DNA of 64,000 nt from Photobacterium angustum (GCF_003026365.1 NZ_PYOM01000007.1:62001-126000); one strand, 5' to 3'. Counted from the first letter of the stretch, positions 47,570-57,368 are shown. Made by a program: numbers and translations. The notes: generated from the letters alone by a model not told the origin.

Positions 47570-48472
47570 ATGCAAACTCAAAAGAAGAAAGTACTTGTTG
47601 TTGGTGCCACAGGTTTCCTAGGTCGTAAAATTTTACGTAGTTTAATGCAGCATTCAAACGTCGATATTAAAGCGATGTCACGCCGTGGTGCACCAAAAGG
47701 TGAATTTTCAGAGCTAGAGTGGGTACAGGCTGACATGATGGATCCTGCTTCTTTAGATGCTGCATTACAAGGTGTGGATGTTGTGATTAGCTCTGCTAAC
47801 GGTTATATGAAAGAGAGCCTTGATGCCGATTTCCAAGGCAATAAAAATCTCGCAGAAGCAGCAGCACGAGCTAACATTGAACGCTTTGTTTTCTTGAGTA
47901 TTGTTAATAGCGATGAAGCGCAGAGTGTGCCACATTTTCATGCTAAAAAAGTTGCAGAAGATGTGATTAAACAAGTCGGTATTCCTTATGTATTTGTGCG
48001 TGCACCAGCGTTTTTAGATCAAACGTCTGATTACATTGCGGATGGCTTTAAAGCTGGACGTTTTTACGCAATTGGCGATACAACGACTAAGTGGTCGTAC
48101 ATTTTGACTGATGATTTAGCTGATTATCTTGCTAAAGCTGCCGCATTTGAAGGCGATGAAATCAACAATAAGTCGATTGATGTAGGTTGGAGTGATGGTG
48201 CTAAAAGCCAAGCGGAATTGGTGCAATTAATTAGTGAAGTGACAGGTAAGAAGTTATCAACATGGACTGTGCCATGGTTTGTTTTCGAATTACTTGTTCG
48301 CCCAATCAAACTATTTAGTGAGCTTGGCTATGACATGCTTGAAATGTTCCTGTTCTTCAAAAAAGGGCGTTTTGTTGCTGACATTAGCGATCAAGAACGT
48401 TTCTTTGGCCCTGCGCCATTAGCAAAAGATGTGATAACTCGTTGGGCAAAAAATAATAAGTTTATTGATTAA
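47570..48472 (+). CDS. NAD(P)-binding atypical SDR/NmrA-like oxidoreductase (300 aa)
   Basis: The N-terminal VLVVGATGFLGRKIL (Gly-x-x-Gly-x-x-Gly) is an extended-SDR/NmrA Rossmann motif. VDVVISSANGYM, RFVFLSIVNSDE and PYVFVRAPAFLD follow the pattern of NmrA/HIM1-like or quinone-sensing atypical SDRs. The classical catalytic Tyr-x-x-x-Lys is not evident (the region reads FHAKKVAEDVIK). Three in-frame ATGs (47534, 47564, 47570) compete; 47570 has GAG nine bases upstream and leaves room for the divergent promoters, but the start is uncertain. Substrate unknown; regulator probably the divergent LysR. Confidence 0.82.
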   Translation: MQTQKKKVLVVGATGFLGRKILRSLMQHSNVDIKAMSRRGAPKGEFSELEWVQADMMDPASLDAALQGVDVVISSANGYMKESLDADFQGNKNLAEAAARANIERFVFLSIVNSDEAQSVPHFHAKKVAEDVIKQVGIPYVFVRAPAFLDQTSDYIADGFKAGRFYAIGDTTTKWSYILTDDLADYLAKAAAFEGDEINNKSIDVGWSDGAKSQAELVQLISEVTGKKLSTWTVPWFVFELLVRPIKLFSELGYDMLEMFLFFKKGRFVADISDQERFFGPAPLAKDVITRWAKNNKFID

Positions 48473-48491
48473 TATACAATGTTTTTAATAG

Positions 48492-48517
48492 AAGCTGACT
48501 TAATGTCAGCTTTTTTA
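48492..48517 (+). terminator. Terminator of the 47570 gene
   Basis: AAGCTGAC (48492-48499) and GTCAGCTT (48505-48512) with a 5-nt loop, followed by TTTT. Confidence 0.92.
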
Positions 48518-48693
48518 TTTCAACTCCATTTAAGGTAAGCATAAACCTCGCCAATAACATAATTCATTTTTGGTAAATGAAGTTTTGATAAATATTACTC
48601 GTCCTTGTTTGAAAATATATTTATCGGAGTAGCATAAATGACAAGGTAAAAGATAAAAGATAAAAGATAATAATTATTTGAAAGGTGCGTATT

Positions 48694-49212
48694 ATGAAAA
48701 CTTCAATAATTAAAAGAATAAATTTTGAAATTATTCCTGCTCAAATTTTCCTTTTTGCATTTTGGCTTAAAAATGGGTTTATTGATAAAGTTTTTGGTGT
48801 TGCATTAGGTGCATTATACCCGAATAACGCAGCGTATAGAGGTGACTCATGGGTTGGGTGGGAATCTTATATTACAGGTAATTGGAATAAGTCAGAGGTT
48901 GCACATACTTTATTTTCACCTGTATATAACTATCTATTTCCTGTCATTATTATATTACAGTGTTTACCAGCTATTTTGATGATAGTTGCTTTTCTAAAAG
49001 GTGAGTTTTTAACTGGCGTAAATATGGTATTCACTAAACGTGCTGCTATTGCCTCTTTATTTGTCACTAGTGTATTGCTATTTAGTCAAACTATCTCTGG
49101 TGCACCTGATGGTCAGTATCTATGGCAACTTTTAGGATTGGGTATGATAGTGATGATGTATATTCACTATCAAGCAACGAAAAATAATCAATTAATTAAC
49201 CTTCCTCATTAA
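48694..49212 (+). CDS. Four-helix integral membrane protein (172 aa), unrecognised
   Basis: Hydrophobic helices lie near residues 10-30, 80-105, 115-137 and 145-162, with a polar loop containing WVGWESYITGNWN between the first two. The ATG at 48694 has GAAAGG eight bases upstream; a GTG at 48685 is the alternative. No confident family; the layout is loosely reminiscent of DoxX-like membrane proteins. Three TAAAAGA repeats (48647-48667) lie just upstream. It is followed by a terminator at 49236. Confidence 0.7.
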   Translation: MKTSIIKRINFEIIPAQIFLFAFWLKNGFIDKVFGVALGALYPNNAAYRGDSWVGWESYITGNWNKSEVAHTLFSPVYNYLFPVIIILQCLPAILMIVAFLKGEFLTGVNMVFTKRAAIASLFVTSVLLFSQTISGAPDGQYLWQLLGLGMIVMMYIHYQATKNNQLINLPH

Positions 49213-49542
49213 TTATGCAGTTCCTATTTATTATAAAAGCCAGCTTCATGTGTGAGTTGGCTTTTTCATAACCTTTAATATTTAAAGGGGTTTAGAAACC
49301 TTTTGTGTTAATTGCTTTAATAAAATTGTTAATAATTGGTTTATTTGTTTAAATATTAATGGGTTTATGTGCCTTGTGCATAGATTTGATGCGGATGTAT
49401 CATTTTACTACAAATTTCCACTGTAGTAATTTTATTCAGTGTTAGTTAATTGCCTTAGTTCTTATTTTAAAAGCTACTTAAATTTAGCTACTTATTTAGT
49501 GATTTTTAATATAAGTATTAATTATTATTGGAATATGAATCA
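49213..49542. other. Intergenic region upstream of the reductase gene
   Basis: About 330 nt. It holds the terminator at 49236-49267 and then AT-rich sequence, presumably the promoter and operator of the reductase gene. No ORF or RNA was seen. Confidence 0.5.
49236..49267 (+). terminator. Terminator of the 48694 gene
   Basis: AAAGCCAGC (49236-49244) pairs with GTTGGCTTT (49256-49264, one G-U) and is followed by TT. Confidence 0.88.
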
Positions 49543-52500
49543 GTGAATAAATTAACAGATGAAATTCAATTAGGCTTATCACAAGCCAAATTCAAAAACC
49601 GCATTGTTATGGCACCGATGACCATTCAATCTGCATTTTTTGATGGTGGTGTTACACAAGAAATGATCGACTATTATGCTGCTCGCTCTGGCGATGCTGG
49701 CGCAGTCATTGTTGAAAGTGCATTCGTTGAAAATTACGGCAGAGCATTTCCCGGTGCATTAGGTATTAATACCGACAGTAAGATTGCTGGGCTTAAGAAG
49801 TTAGCATCGGCAATTAAAGAGAAAGGCTCAAAGGCTATTCTACAAATCTACCATGCTGGCCGTATGGCAAATGGCGAATACAATGGTGGTCATCAACCTA
49901 TTTCAGCGAGCCCTGTCGCTGCGCTTCGTAATAATGCAGAAACACCACTTGAAATGACGAAAGAGCAGATTGGCTTCATGATTGAAGCTTTTGCTAATGC
50001 TGTTCATCGTGCAATTGTTGCGGGCTTTGATGGTGTTGAGATCCATGGCGCTAATACATACATCCTTCAACAGTTTTTCTCTCCGCACTCAAACCGTCGA
50101 AATGATAAGTGGGGCGGTGATATTGAAAAACGTACGACATTCCCTCTTGCTGTTTTAAATGAAGCGAAAAGAGTTGTCGCAGATCACCAACGCGATGATT
50201 TCATTATTGGTTACCGTTTCTCTCCTGAAGAAATTGAAGAGCCTGGTATTCGTTTCGAAGATACCATGTACTTGCTTGATAAGTTGGCTGCGAGTGGTCT
50301 TGATTATTTCCACTTTTCGATGGGTAACTATACTCGAAATTCGATTGTAAACCCTGAAGATAAAGAACTACTTATTCGTAAATACCATGCGCTTAAATCT
50401 GACAATGTTGCCAAAATCCCTGTAATAGGTGTTGGTGGTATCGCTCAGCGTTCAGATGCTGATCAAGCCTTAGCGCAAGGCTACGACATGGTGAGTGTGG
50501 GTAAAGGTTTCCTTGTTGAGCCTACATGGGCGACTAAAGCGATCAATGGTGAAGAATGTGCCGAGTTCGCTGATATTGAGCAACAACATCAACTGAAGAT
50601 CCCAACACCACTTTGGGAAATCATGGATTACATGATTGTTGATAGTAAAGCTGAGGCATTAAAGCACCAGCGTATTAAAGAATTACAAAACGTTGAGATC
50701 ACCTTTGAGCCTGGTGAGTACACCGCTTATGGCTACGGTCATAATGGCAAATTACCTGTAACGGTGACGTTCTCTGAAGATAAGATCCTCGATATTATCG
50801 TTGATTCATCAAAAGAGTCAGACGGTATTGCTAACCCTGCGTTTGAACGTATTCCACAACAGATTATGGAAGGTCAAACGCTAAATATTGATGTGATTTC
50901 TGGAGCGACAGTAAGTAGCCAAGCGGTTATTGACGGTGTATCTGATGCTGTTGATTTAGCGGGTGGTAACTCTGAAGCGCTTCGTTGTAAAGCACGTGAA
51001 GCGGTTGAATGGTCTACGGAAGTTATCGAAAAAGCGGTCGATGTTGTTGTTGTCGGTGGTGGTGGTGCAGGTTTAAGTGCAGCGCTTACTGCTTTAGATA
51101 ATGGCAAGTCTGTTATTTTGCTAGAAAAATTCCCTGCTGTTGGTGGTAACACTGTACGTACAGGCGGTTGGGTGAATGCAGCAGAGCCTAAGTGGGTAAA
51201 AGATTTCCCTGCGATTGCTGGTGAAGTAGATTACCTTAAAGCGATTGCCGATACTCCTGAGTCAGACATTGCAGAGGAATATCTTGCAGATTTCCGCACG
51301 CTGAAGGATCAACTAGCTAACTATTTCCTTGATACTGAAAGTGGCAAAAATTACCTGTTTGATTCCGTTGAACTGCACCTAATTCAGACATACCTAGGTG
51401 GTAAACGTACCAACCTTGATGGAGAACCAATTCACGGTCAATACGATTTAGTACAGACGTTAACAAGTCGTGCAATGGAATCGATTGATTGGTTAACTGA
51501 AAAAGGTATCGACTTTAACCGTGGCATGGTGGATATCGCTGTTGGTGCGCTATGGCGTCGAGCGCACAAACCTAATCGTCCTAAAGGTGTTGAGTTTGTC
51601 GAAAAACTGCAAAAGCAAGTCATTGCCCAAGGTGGTCATATCATTACGGATGCGCGAGCTGAAGAATTGATTGTTGATGACGGAAAAGTGGTTGGTATTA
51701 AAGCAACGCATTCAGACGGTACAATATATGTGCTAACCACTAATTGTGGTGTTGTGCTGGCGTCTGGTGGTTTTGGTGCTAACACCAAAATGCTGCAAAA
51801 ATACAACAACTACTGGAACGAGATTGCCGACGATATTAAAACGACCAACTCACCTGCGCTTATTGGTGATGGTATTGAAATCGGTGAAAAAGTCGGTGCT
51901 GATTTAGTGGGCATGGAATATGTTCAGTTAATGCCGATTGGTGATCCTAAATCTGGTGCGTTATTAACGGGTCTTATTGTTCCACCTGAAAACTTTGTCT
52001 TTGTTAATAATCAAGGCAAGCGTTTTGTCGATGAATGTGAAAGTCGTGACGTGCTTTCTCGCTCATTCTTCGACAATGGTGGTGTGGTTTACATGATTGC
52101 TGATGAAGCTATCCGTAAAACGGCAGCTAACACCACAGATGAAACCATTGAGCGTGAGATCGAAGAAGGTATTATTATTAAAGCGGATTCAATTGAAGAA
52201 TTAGCGCAAAAAATTAATGTACCGACTGAAGCGTTAACAGAAACGATTAGCCGTTATAACAGCTACGTTGATGAAGGGCGTGATCCTGAATTCCACAAAG
52301 GTGCACTTGGGTTAAAAGTGGAAAAAGCACCTTTCTATGCAACGCCACGTAAGCCATCGGTTCACCATACGATGGGTGGCTTGAAGATCAATACTCAAGC
52401 GTGTGTATTGGATAAAACGGGGACACCAATCTCTGGACTATATGCAGCCGGTGAGGTGACAGGTGGTATTCATGCTGGTAACCGTTTAGGTGGTAATGCG

Positions 52501-52560
52501 TTGATTGATATCTTCACTTATGGACGCATAGCGGGTGATAGCGTATCTAACCGCGTTTAA
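49543..52560 (+). CDS. Three-domain flavoprotein reductase: OYE-like + FMN_bind + fumarate-reductase-like (1005 aa)
   Basis: Domains in order: NADH:flavin oxidoreductase/Old Yellow Enzyme barrel (about 1-365; FKNRIVMAPMT, HAGRMANG, GFDGVEIHGAN); FMN_bind (about 385-480) with motif DVISGATVSS, whose Thr456 is the predicted covalent-FMN site; and an FAD-binding fumarate-reductase domain (about 500-1005; VVVVGGGGAGLSAALTAL, HHTMGGLKIN, GNRLGGNALID). This architecture is known for soluble NADH:fumarate reductase of Klebsiella and NADH:acrylate reductase of Vibrio harveyi; which acceptor applies here cannot be read by eye. There is no signal peptide, so it is cytosolic. GTG at 49543 (with TTGGAA upstream) is preferred over TTG at 49528. 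apbE follows directly, supporting flavinylation. Confidence 0.92.
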   Translation: MNKLTDEIQLGLSQAKFKNRIVMAPMTIQSAFFDGGVTQEMIDYYAARSGDAGAVIVESAFVENYGRAFPGALGINTDSKIAGLKKLASAIKEKGSKAILQIYHAGRMANGEYNGGHQPISASPVAALRNNAETPLEMTKEQIGFMIEAFANAVHRAIVAGFDGVEIHGANTYILQQFFSPHSNRRNDKWGGDIEKRTTFPLAVLNEAKRVVADHQRDDFIIGYRFSPEEIEEPGIRFEDTMYLLDKLAASGLDYFHFSMGNYTRNSIVNPEDKELLIRKYHALKSDNVAKIPVIGVGGIAQRSDADQALAQGYDMVSVGKGFLVEPTWATKAINGEECAEFADIEQQHQLKIPTPLWEIMDYMIVDSKAEALKHQRIKELQNVEITFEPGEYTAYGYGHNGKLPVTVTFSEDKILDIIVDSSKESDGIANPAFERIPQQIMEGQTLNIDVISGATVSSQAVIDGVSDAVDLAGGNSEALRCKAREAVEWSTEVIEKAVDVVVVGGGGAGLSAALTALDNGKSVILLEKFPAVGGNTVRTGGWVNAAEPKWVKDFPAIAGEVDYLKAIADTPESDIAEEYLADFRTLKDQLANYFLDTESGKNYLFDSVELHLIQTYLGGKRTNLDGEPIHGQYDLVQTLTSRAMESIDWLTEKGIDFNRGMVDIAVGALWRRAHKPNRPKGVEFVEKLQKQVIAQGGHIITDARAEELIVDDGKVVGIKATHSDGTIYVLTTNCGVVLASGGFGANTKMLQKYNNYWNEIADDIKTTNSPALIGDGIEIGEKVGADLVGMEYVQLMPIGDPKSGALLTGLIVPPENFVFVNNQGKRFVDECESRDVLSRSFFDNGGVVYMIADEAIRKTAANTTDETIEREIEEGIIIKADSIEELAQKINVPTEALTETISRYNSYVDEGRDPEFHKGALGLKVEKAPFYATPRKPSVHHTMGGLKINTQACVLDKTGTPISGLYAAGEVTGGIHAGNRLGGNALIDIFTYGRIAGDSVSNRV

Positions 52561-52567
52561 TGAGATA

Positions 52568-52594
52568 AAAGGGAAGCCATGTGCTTCCCTTTTT
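52568..52594 (+). terminator. Terminator-like hairpin between reductase and apbE
   Basis: AAAGGGAAGC (52568-52577) and GCTTCCCTTT (52583-52592) form a perfect 10-bp stem with a 5-nt loop and following Ts. It lies between two functionally linked genes, 24 nt before the apbE start, so it probably lowers rather than abolishes apbE transcription. Confidence 0.88.
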
Positions 52595-52617
52595 ACTATT
52601 TAACGAGAGCAGACTTA

Positions 52618-53565
52618 ATGGCAAGTTATAAAACGCGTTTTCCTATGATGGGAACCTTTATTGATCTTGTAGTTCATCATGAACGTGGTGAAGCCTTGAT
52701 CAAAGAATGTTATCTGCAACTTCAAGAATTTACTCAACGTTTTACGGTTAATCAGGCGCAATCTGAACTTATGCGCGTCAATAACTACGCAGGTATTCGA
52801 CCTGTCCGTGTAAAGCCAGATCTTTATGCGCTGATTAAGAAGTCAAAAGCGATCAGTGTCGATCCTCAAAATCCGTTTAATGTGGCGATTGGGCCACTAG
52901 TTAAAACATGGCATATCGGTTTTAAAGATGCCAAGTTACCCACCGATGCGGAGCTTGCGGAAAAATTACAGCTTGTCGATCCGTCAAATATTATCCTAGA
53001 TGATGACTATCAGTCGGTATACCTTTCTCAAAAGGGTATGCAGATAGATTTAGGTGCTATCGCCAAGGGATATTTTGCTGATCGGATCAAAGATTTTCTT
53101 ACGGCTAACGGGGTCGAGCATGGCTTTATTAACCTTGGTGGTAATGTACTGACTATTGGTTACTCGCCTGAGAGTGCTTCACAAACATGGAATGTCGGTA
53201 TTCAAAACCCGCTGGCAGCTTCGCGTGGCGATATCTGTAGAGTTGTGCCTTTAAGAGGTTATTCTATGGTAACGTCTGGGATTAATGAACGTTATTTTGA
53301 ATACAATGGGCAGCGATACCATCATCTTCTTGATGGAAAAACGGGTAAGCCTATCTCAACCAATATCGCGAGTGTGACGATTATTTCAAAGCTCTCTGTT
53401 GATGGTGAAATATGGAGCACTGCTGGCTTTTTATCATCCATTGATGATGCGCTTGCTTATCTTAATCGTCAGGCAGGGATTGAGGCGGTATTGATCTCAA
53501 ATCAAGGTGACGTTTTTGTCACTCATGGCCTAACTGATAACGGTACAGTTATTCAGATGCGCTAA
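52618..53565 (+). CDS. apbE: FAD:protein FMN transferase ApbE
   Basis: ApbE moves FMN from FAD onto a Thr/Ser of target flavoproteins. Family blocks visible: FPMMGTFIDLVVHH near the start, GAIAKGYFAD, GFINLGGNVLTIG, and HHLLDGKTGKPIST with the Mg2+/FAD-binding aspartate region. The 315-aa length is typical. The ATG at 52618 begins MASYKTRFPMMGT; extension to 52579 would run back into the terminator hairpin. There is no lipobox, so this is a cytoplasmic ApbE, which fits the cytosolic reductase encoded just upstream as its substrate (Thr456). Confidence 0.94.
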   Translation: MASYKTRFPMMGTFIDLVVHHERGEALIKECYLQLQEFTQRFTVNQAQSELMRVNNYAGIRPVRVKPDLYALIKKSKAISVDPQNPFNVAIGPLVKTWHIGFKDAKLPTDAELAEKLQLVDPSNIILDDDYQSVYLSQKGMQIDLGAIAKGYFADRIKDFLTANGVEHGFINLGGNVLTIGYSPESASQTWNVGIQNPLAASRGDICRVVPLRGYSMVTSGINERYFEYNGQRYHHLLDGKTGKPISTNIASVTIISKLSVDGEIWSTAGFLSSIDDALAYLNRQAGIEAVLISNQGDVFVTHGLTDNGTVIQMR

Positions 53566-53783
53566 ATAGCAATATTTGACTGGTAAAGAGAAATACAGCT
53601 CTATGTTTTCCTGTTTTTACCACTTAAAACAACAAAAAATGTGTAAGTTGCATTTCCTACATTGCTCCATGATGATAAGTTTCTCACACAGATAGATGAC
53701 TGGCTGGTATTTGAGTTTGTCAGTGTTTGTACAAATAAAACGATATTATTCAATTGCCAATTATTCGGTATGGAGAAATGAAC

Positions 53784-54830
53784 ATGGCGTGCTCAGCGAT
53801 CAAAACAGCGGTTATTGGTTATGGCTTTTCTGCTCAAACCTTTCATATTCCATTTATTACAAGCCTAAAAGAGTTTGAGCTAACGGCGATAAGCACAAGT
53901 AAGCGAAAACAACTTCAAGAAGATTGGCCATTAATTCAACATTTTGATAGTGCAGAAGCGCTGATAACTTCTTCCGATGCTGAATTAGTGATTATTACCG
54001 CGCCAAATGATGTCCATTTTCAGTTAGCTAAAGCAGCCTTAGAGAATGGGAAACATGTCATTATTGAAAAGCCATTTGTCACCAAGGTTGAAGATGGGGA
54101 AGTGCTTATCGCATTAGCAAAAGAAAAGGGGCTAATGCTGAGTATTTACCACAATCGACGTTGGGATGGTGATTTTCTTACCGTAAAAAAAATGATCGAT
54201 GAAAAACGTTTTGGAGAGTTAAAACATTTTGAATCTCACTTCGATCGCTTTCGTCCAGTAGTTCGTGAACGTTGGAAAGAGCAAGCCGCAGATGGTGGCG
54301 GCATATTGTTTGATTTAGGCTCACATCTGCTGGATCAATCAATCACCTTGTTTGGATTACCAGATGCGATCACTGCCGATTGTAGAGTCACGCGAAAAGG
54401 CTCTAATAATGTTGATTACTTCCACTTACTTTTACATTACTCAAGTCACCTTGTTGTACTTCATGGCGACATGATAAGTGCTGGCGAAAATAAGCGTTTT
54501 ACCATTAAAGGAACAGGTGGCTGTTATGAAAAACTGGGTATTGATCCGCAAGAGCAATACTTAGTTTCTGGTATTAAGCCTGTAAATGAAGATTGGTCGG
54601 CAGAATTACCCTCTCAGTATGGTCACTTTTATGATGAAAAAAACTGTTCGCCTGTACCAACAGTGAAAGGATGTTATCAGGAATATTATCACCAAGTGGC
54701 TAAAGCCATTCGCCAAGGTGCGACATGTCCTGTTAAAGCAGAAGACGCATTGTTAAACATTAAATTAATAGAGTTGGCGTTGGAAAGCAGCCGTTTAGGT
54801 AAGAAAATTCAACTTAGAGATGCAGTCTAA
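53784..54830 (+). CDS. Gfo/Idh/MocA-family oxidoreductase (348 aa)
   Basis: The N-terminal Rossmann fold AVIGYGFSAQTFHIPFI (Gly-x-Gly-x-x-Ala) is followed by the family motif EKPFVT (the catalytic Lys) and the C-terminal alpha/beta domain (GGGILFDLGSHLLDQS). SAQTFHIP is the pattern of the YdgJ/YhhX subgroup, whose members act on sugars or inositol-like polyols with NAD(P); the substrate is unknown. The start at 53784 is chosen because GGAG (53772-53775) is 8 nt upstream; 53778 is only 2 nt from it. It is single-gene, with a terminator downstream. Confidence 0.9.
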   Translation: MACSAIKTAVIGYGFSAQTFHIPFITSLKEFELTAISTSKRKQLQEDWPLIQHFDSAEALITSSDAELVIITAPNDVHFQLAKAALENGKHVIIEKPFVTKVEDGEVLIALAKEKGLMLSIYHNRRWDGDFLTVKKMIDEKRFGELKHFESHFDRFRPVVRERWKEQAADGGGILFDLGSHLLDQSITLFGLPDAITADCRVTRKGSNNVDYFHLLLHYSSHLVVLHGDMISAGENKRFTIKGTGGCYEKLGIDPQEQYLVSGIKPVNEDWSAELPSQYGHFYDEKNCSPVPTVKGCYQEYYHQVAKAIRQGATCPVKAEDALLNIKLIELALESSRLGKKIQLRDAV

Positions 54831-54883
54831 ATACCGCTTCAATAGGCTTTAGATATTTAAAAACGCTAACCAGTTTTCAATAA

Positions 54884-54918
54884 AAGCCAAACTTAACTTT
54901 TTAAGTTTGGCTTAATTT
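54884..54918. terminator. Bidirectional terminator
   Basis: AAGCCAAACTTAA (54884-54896) and TTAAGTTTGGCTT (54901-54913) form a perfect 13-bp stem with a 4-nt loop. It lies between the convergent oxidoreductase and lipoprotein genes. Confidence 0.93.
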
Positions 54919-54932
54919 TTGAGTTAATGAAA

Positions 54933-55658
54933 TTAGATTGGTCTTATTGCACCGTTTTCATCTGTACTCCAGTCGACCATAGCATTATTTTTACCCACTA
55001 ATCGACTTATGCTACTGACAAAATGACTTTCATCTGTGTTGGTATTATGACTATAAATTAAACCATAGAATTCATGAGCAAAAGCGTCAACGGTTTTGAT
55101 ACCATTATCATTTGAGAAGGTAAAGGTACCACCTAAATACACTTGGTCGGATTCGACTTCTTGAATATTGGCTTCTTGATCTGTTGCCTCTGGTATTTTA
55201 ATAAAATTTGTTTCTTTTTGTGTGTTAGCAATATTATTTTGATTGAGCTTAAAAGTATTTGTGTTTTGATTAATTAAAGGTGCATGAAATTGTATGTCTT
55301 TAACAGTGCTTATCTGAATCTTATCAGCTTGCTTTTGAACAGATAAAGTCCCTGATATCTCTTCAATACTCAACCCTTCATTATGATTGCCACTATCGAT
55401 AACTGCACAAGTATTATCGGTTTCGCCAATGTTAAGATCTTTTGCACAGTTTATGGCGCTTTCAGTAATAACTAAAAAAGTATCATAGTTAACTTGTGCG
55501 TATTGCTTTTTAACATCAGATGTTAAATTACCAAGATCAAGTGGAGTAGCTTTGTCTGTACCACCGCCACCACCGCTATTATTATCGTCATTACCGCCGC
55601 CACCGCCACAACCCACTAATATTGTTGAAATGAGCACGAATAGGCATAACTTTTTCAT
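54933..55658 (-). CDS. Unrecognised lipoprotein (241 aa)
   Basis: Lipobox LVGC gives Cys17, followed by a poly-Gly/Asp/Asn tether (GGGGGNDDNNSGGGGG). The mature domain is polar, with a CAKD...DNTC pair that could form a disulphide, and no family is recognised. The lipoprotein type is clear; the function is not. The region upstream of its start carries the same repeats found upstream of the acyltransferase gene at 57368. Confidence 0.7.
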   Translation of the reverse strand: MKKLCLFVLISTILVGCGGGGGNDDNNSGGGGGTDKATPLDLGNLTSDVKKQYAQVNYDTFLVITESAINCAKDLNIGETDNTCAVIDSGNHNEGLSIEEISGTLSVQKQADKIQISTVKDIQFHAPLINQNTNTFKLNQNNIANTQKETNFIKIPEATDQEANIQEVESDQVYLGGTFTFSNDNGIKTVDAFAHEFYGLIYSHNTNTDESHFVSSISRLVGKNNAMVDWSTDENGAIRPI

Positions 55659-56294
55659 ATAAAAACCTTTTTAAAATTGTGGGAAACTGTCATGTAAATA
55701 GATATAGTTGATGACTTCAGAAGATTATCAATAAATATTAATCGTCTGCTTATAATTGATTGATTTAATTATCGTTGTTTTTGGTTGGATGTATTTTATT
55801 GTTATCTATTGTCATGATATATAAACAAGCATTTATATAACCCATAACGAAATATTATGTTTTATATTTCTAATTATTCTTGATAAGAAAATTAATAAGT
55901 GTTTTTTTAAATGAGGTCTTGAATAAACTTAAAAAAACAAAGGTTATTGGTGATGTTTTTTACCAAGTATATTTTTACAGAAATATTAAATAATAAAGAC
56001 TTTTTCTTTTGGTGGAGAGTATATACATAATTTAGCCGGTATTACGCCGGCTTTTAGATACATTTTTCTCTTGTTCTCATATCTGGAGAGTTTGATTACT
56101 AGAAATATGCAACCTCTATTCGCTGGAGATTCTATCGAGTCTACCAGAATGAATTATGTATACAGTAAACTACACATCGAGGCTGGAAGCGATAAGTGGA
56201 ACGTAGCTATAAAAAGTAATCGAAATGCTATATCCAATAAGCTCGGCTAGTTGTGACTACGTCACCGAGATGAAGAGTCACATGTTTAGCTAGA
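55659..56294. other. Long intergenic region with repeat blocks
   Basis: Nothing coding is supportable. 55806-56064 is a diverged copy of 57548-57844. A hairpin AGCCGG/CCGGCT lies at 56034-56052. 56068-56294 is without recognisable features. Confidence 0.55.
55806..56064. repeat. Direct repeat copy 1 (blocks A and B)
   Basis: Block A (about 55806-55890: ATGATATATAAA, CCATAAC, TTTATATTT, ATAAGAAA) and block B (about 55905-56064: ATAAACTTAAAAAAACAA, GGTTATTGGTGATG, TACGCCGGCTTTTA) recur in the same order at 57548-57844. The copies are imperfect and differ mainly in the spacer. Confidence 0.7.
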
Positions 56295-57368
56295 TCAGAA
56301 AATACGTTTTAGGACGGGAGTCTTGCAGATAAGATAGCCAATTGCAAAGGAGCCGATCACTGAGGGGATCGCAATGACTACAAAGTTTATTAAGGGTATT
56401 TGGGTCATAAAAGACTGATAAAAGTCTGCGGTTAACTTCATTGGGATATTCTGCACCACATAGGCAGCAAAAGCGACACGGGCCAAGATAGAACTCCATT
56501 TTCCCTTACTATTGAATAGCATTTTGAAGTTATAGAGTAGAAACATCGACATCCCTATCACAGTGAATCCACGCATTACCATCTCACTATTCAGACCATA
56601 GCCAGAAGCTATCGGTCCAATGAATGCTTTAGCTACAATCCACATCAGGATCCCAGAAAAGGCGTGTTTAAGTTCTAATTTATCGAGCCACTGATACCTA
56701 TAAGCTAAGATACCAAAGTAAAACATGCTGATATACATCGGGAAATATTTAAGAAGGTGAAAGCCTAAGAAATTGCTACCTAGTGTTTCCATAAGATATA
56801 GGCCAACGAAATTGACCGGAATTATCATAATGGCAAACAGCAAGATCTTCCAAAGCGTCGGAAAAGGTTTATCAGCGTCAACCTTTTGATTCCCAGTACT
56901 GACAACTTGGAACAATGCAAATACCGCGCTAAATACAATCAAGGTCCAACAGAACCACGTTACGCCTAAGTTAATATTTCCGGTAAGGAAAAAGCCTTTA
57001 ACATTTGATATAGCATACTCAATTGATCCACTTGGCAAGATCAAAAATAAGGTCATTAGCGTTGGGATCCCTAGCCGTTTGAGCTTATCCAACATAAACG
57101 TCCTAGTTCCTTTACGCCCAAAAGAAGGGATCACGAAGTAGGCTGATATAAAGAAAAACAGTGACATAAAAAATGACTGGTTGATGCCCTGGAATGTGTC
57201 TAAAATCTCATATTGATATTGCATTGATTCTTTGACATGAGGCAAATTGTAACCAATAGGATCCAGACCTGCTGTGGATGCACAATGGTGCAAAATCACT
57301 AATATCGTCAAAACCCACTTGATATTATCCAGATAGTCGTAGCGTTTTATTAGTGTTGAATTATTCAT
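56295..57368 (-). CDS. Acyltransferase-3 family membrane protein (357 aa)
   Basis: About ten transmembrane helices. The family's opening block YDYLDNIKWVLTILVILHH carries the conserved His pair, and FFMSLFFFISAYFV with the following RLGIPTL completes the acyltransferase-3 signature. Such enzymes O-acylate sugars, peptidoglycan, LPS or small molecules from a cytosolic donor. The acceptor cannot be told from the sequence; no polysaccharide gene is adjacent. It is single-gene, flanked by the repeat copies at 55806-56064 and 57548-57844. Confidence 0.9.
   Translation of the reverse strand: MNNSTLIKRYDYLDNIKWVLTILVILHHCASTAGLDPIGYNLPHVKESMQYQYEILDTFQGINQSFFMSLFFFISAYFVIPSFGRKGTRTFMLDKLKRLGIPTLMTLFLILPSGSIEYAISNVKGFFLTGNINLGVTWFCWTLIVFSAVFALFQVVSTGNQKVDADKPFPTLWKILLFAIMIIPVNFVGLYLMETLGSNFLGFHLLKYFPMYISMFYFGILAYRYQWLDKLELKHAFSGILMWIVAKAFIGPIASGYGLNSEMVMRGFTVIGMSMFLLYNFKMLFNSKGKWSSILARVAFAAYVVQNIPMKLTADFYQSFMTQIPLINFVVIAIPSVIGSFAIGYLICKTPVLKRIF

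Noticed and set aside
48647-48667. Three tandem TAAAAGA repeats as a phase-variation tract
   Set aside because: Only three copies, located upstream of a start codon without affecting a frame; too short for confident repeat-driven switching.
53696-53878. 60-codon frame overlapping the start of the Gfo/Idh/MocA gene
   Set aside because: Overlaps a well supported gene, lacks family features and a ribosome site.
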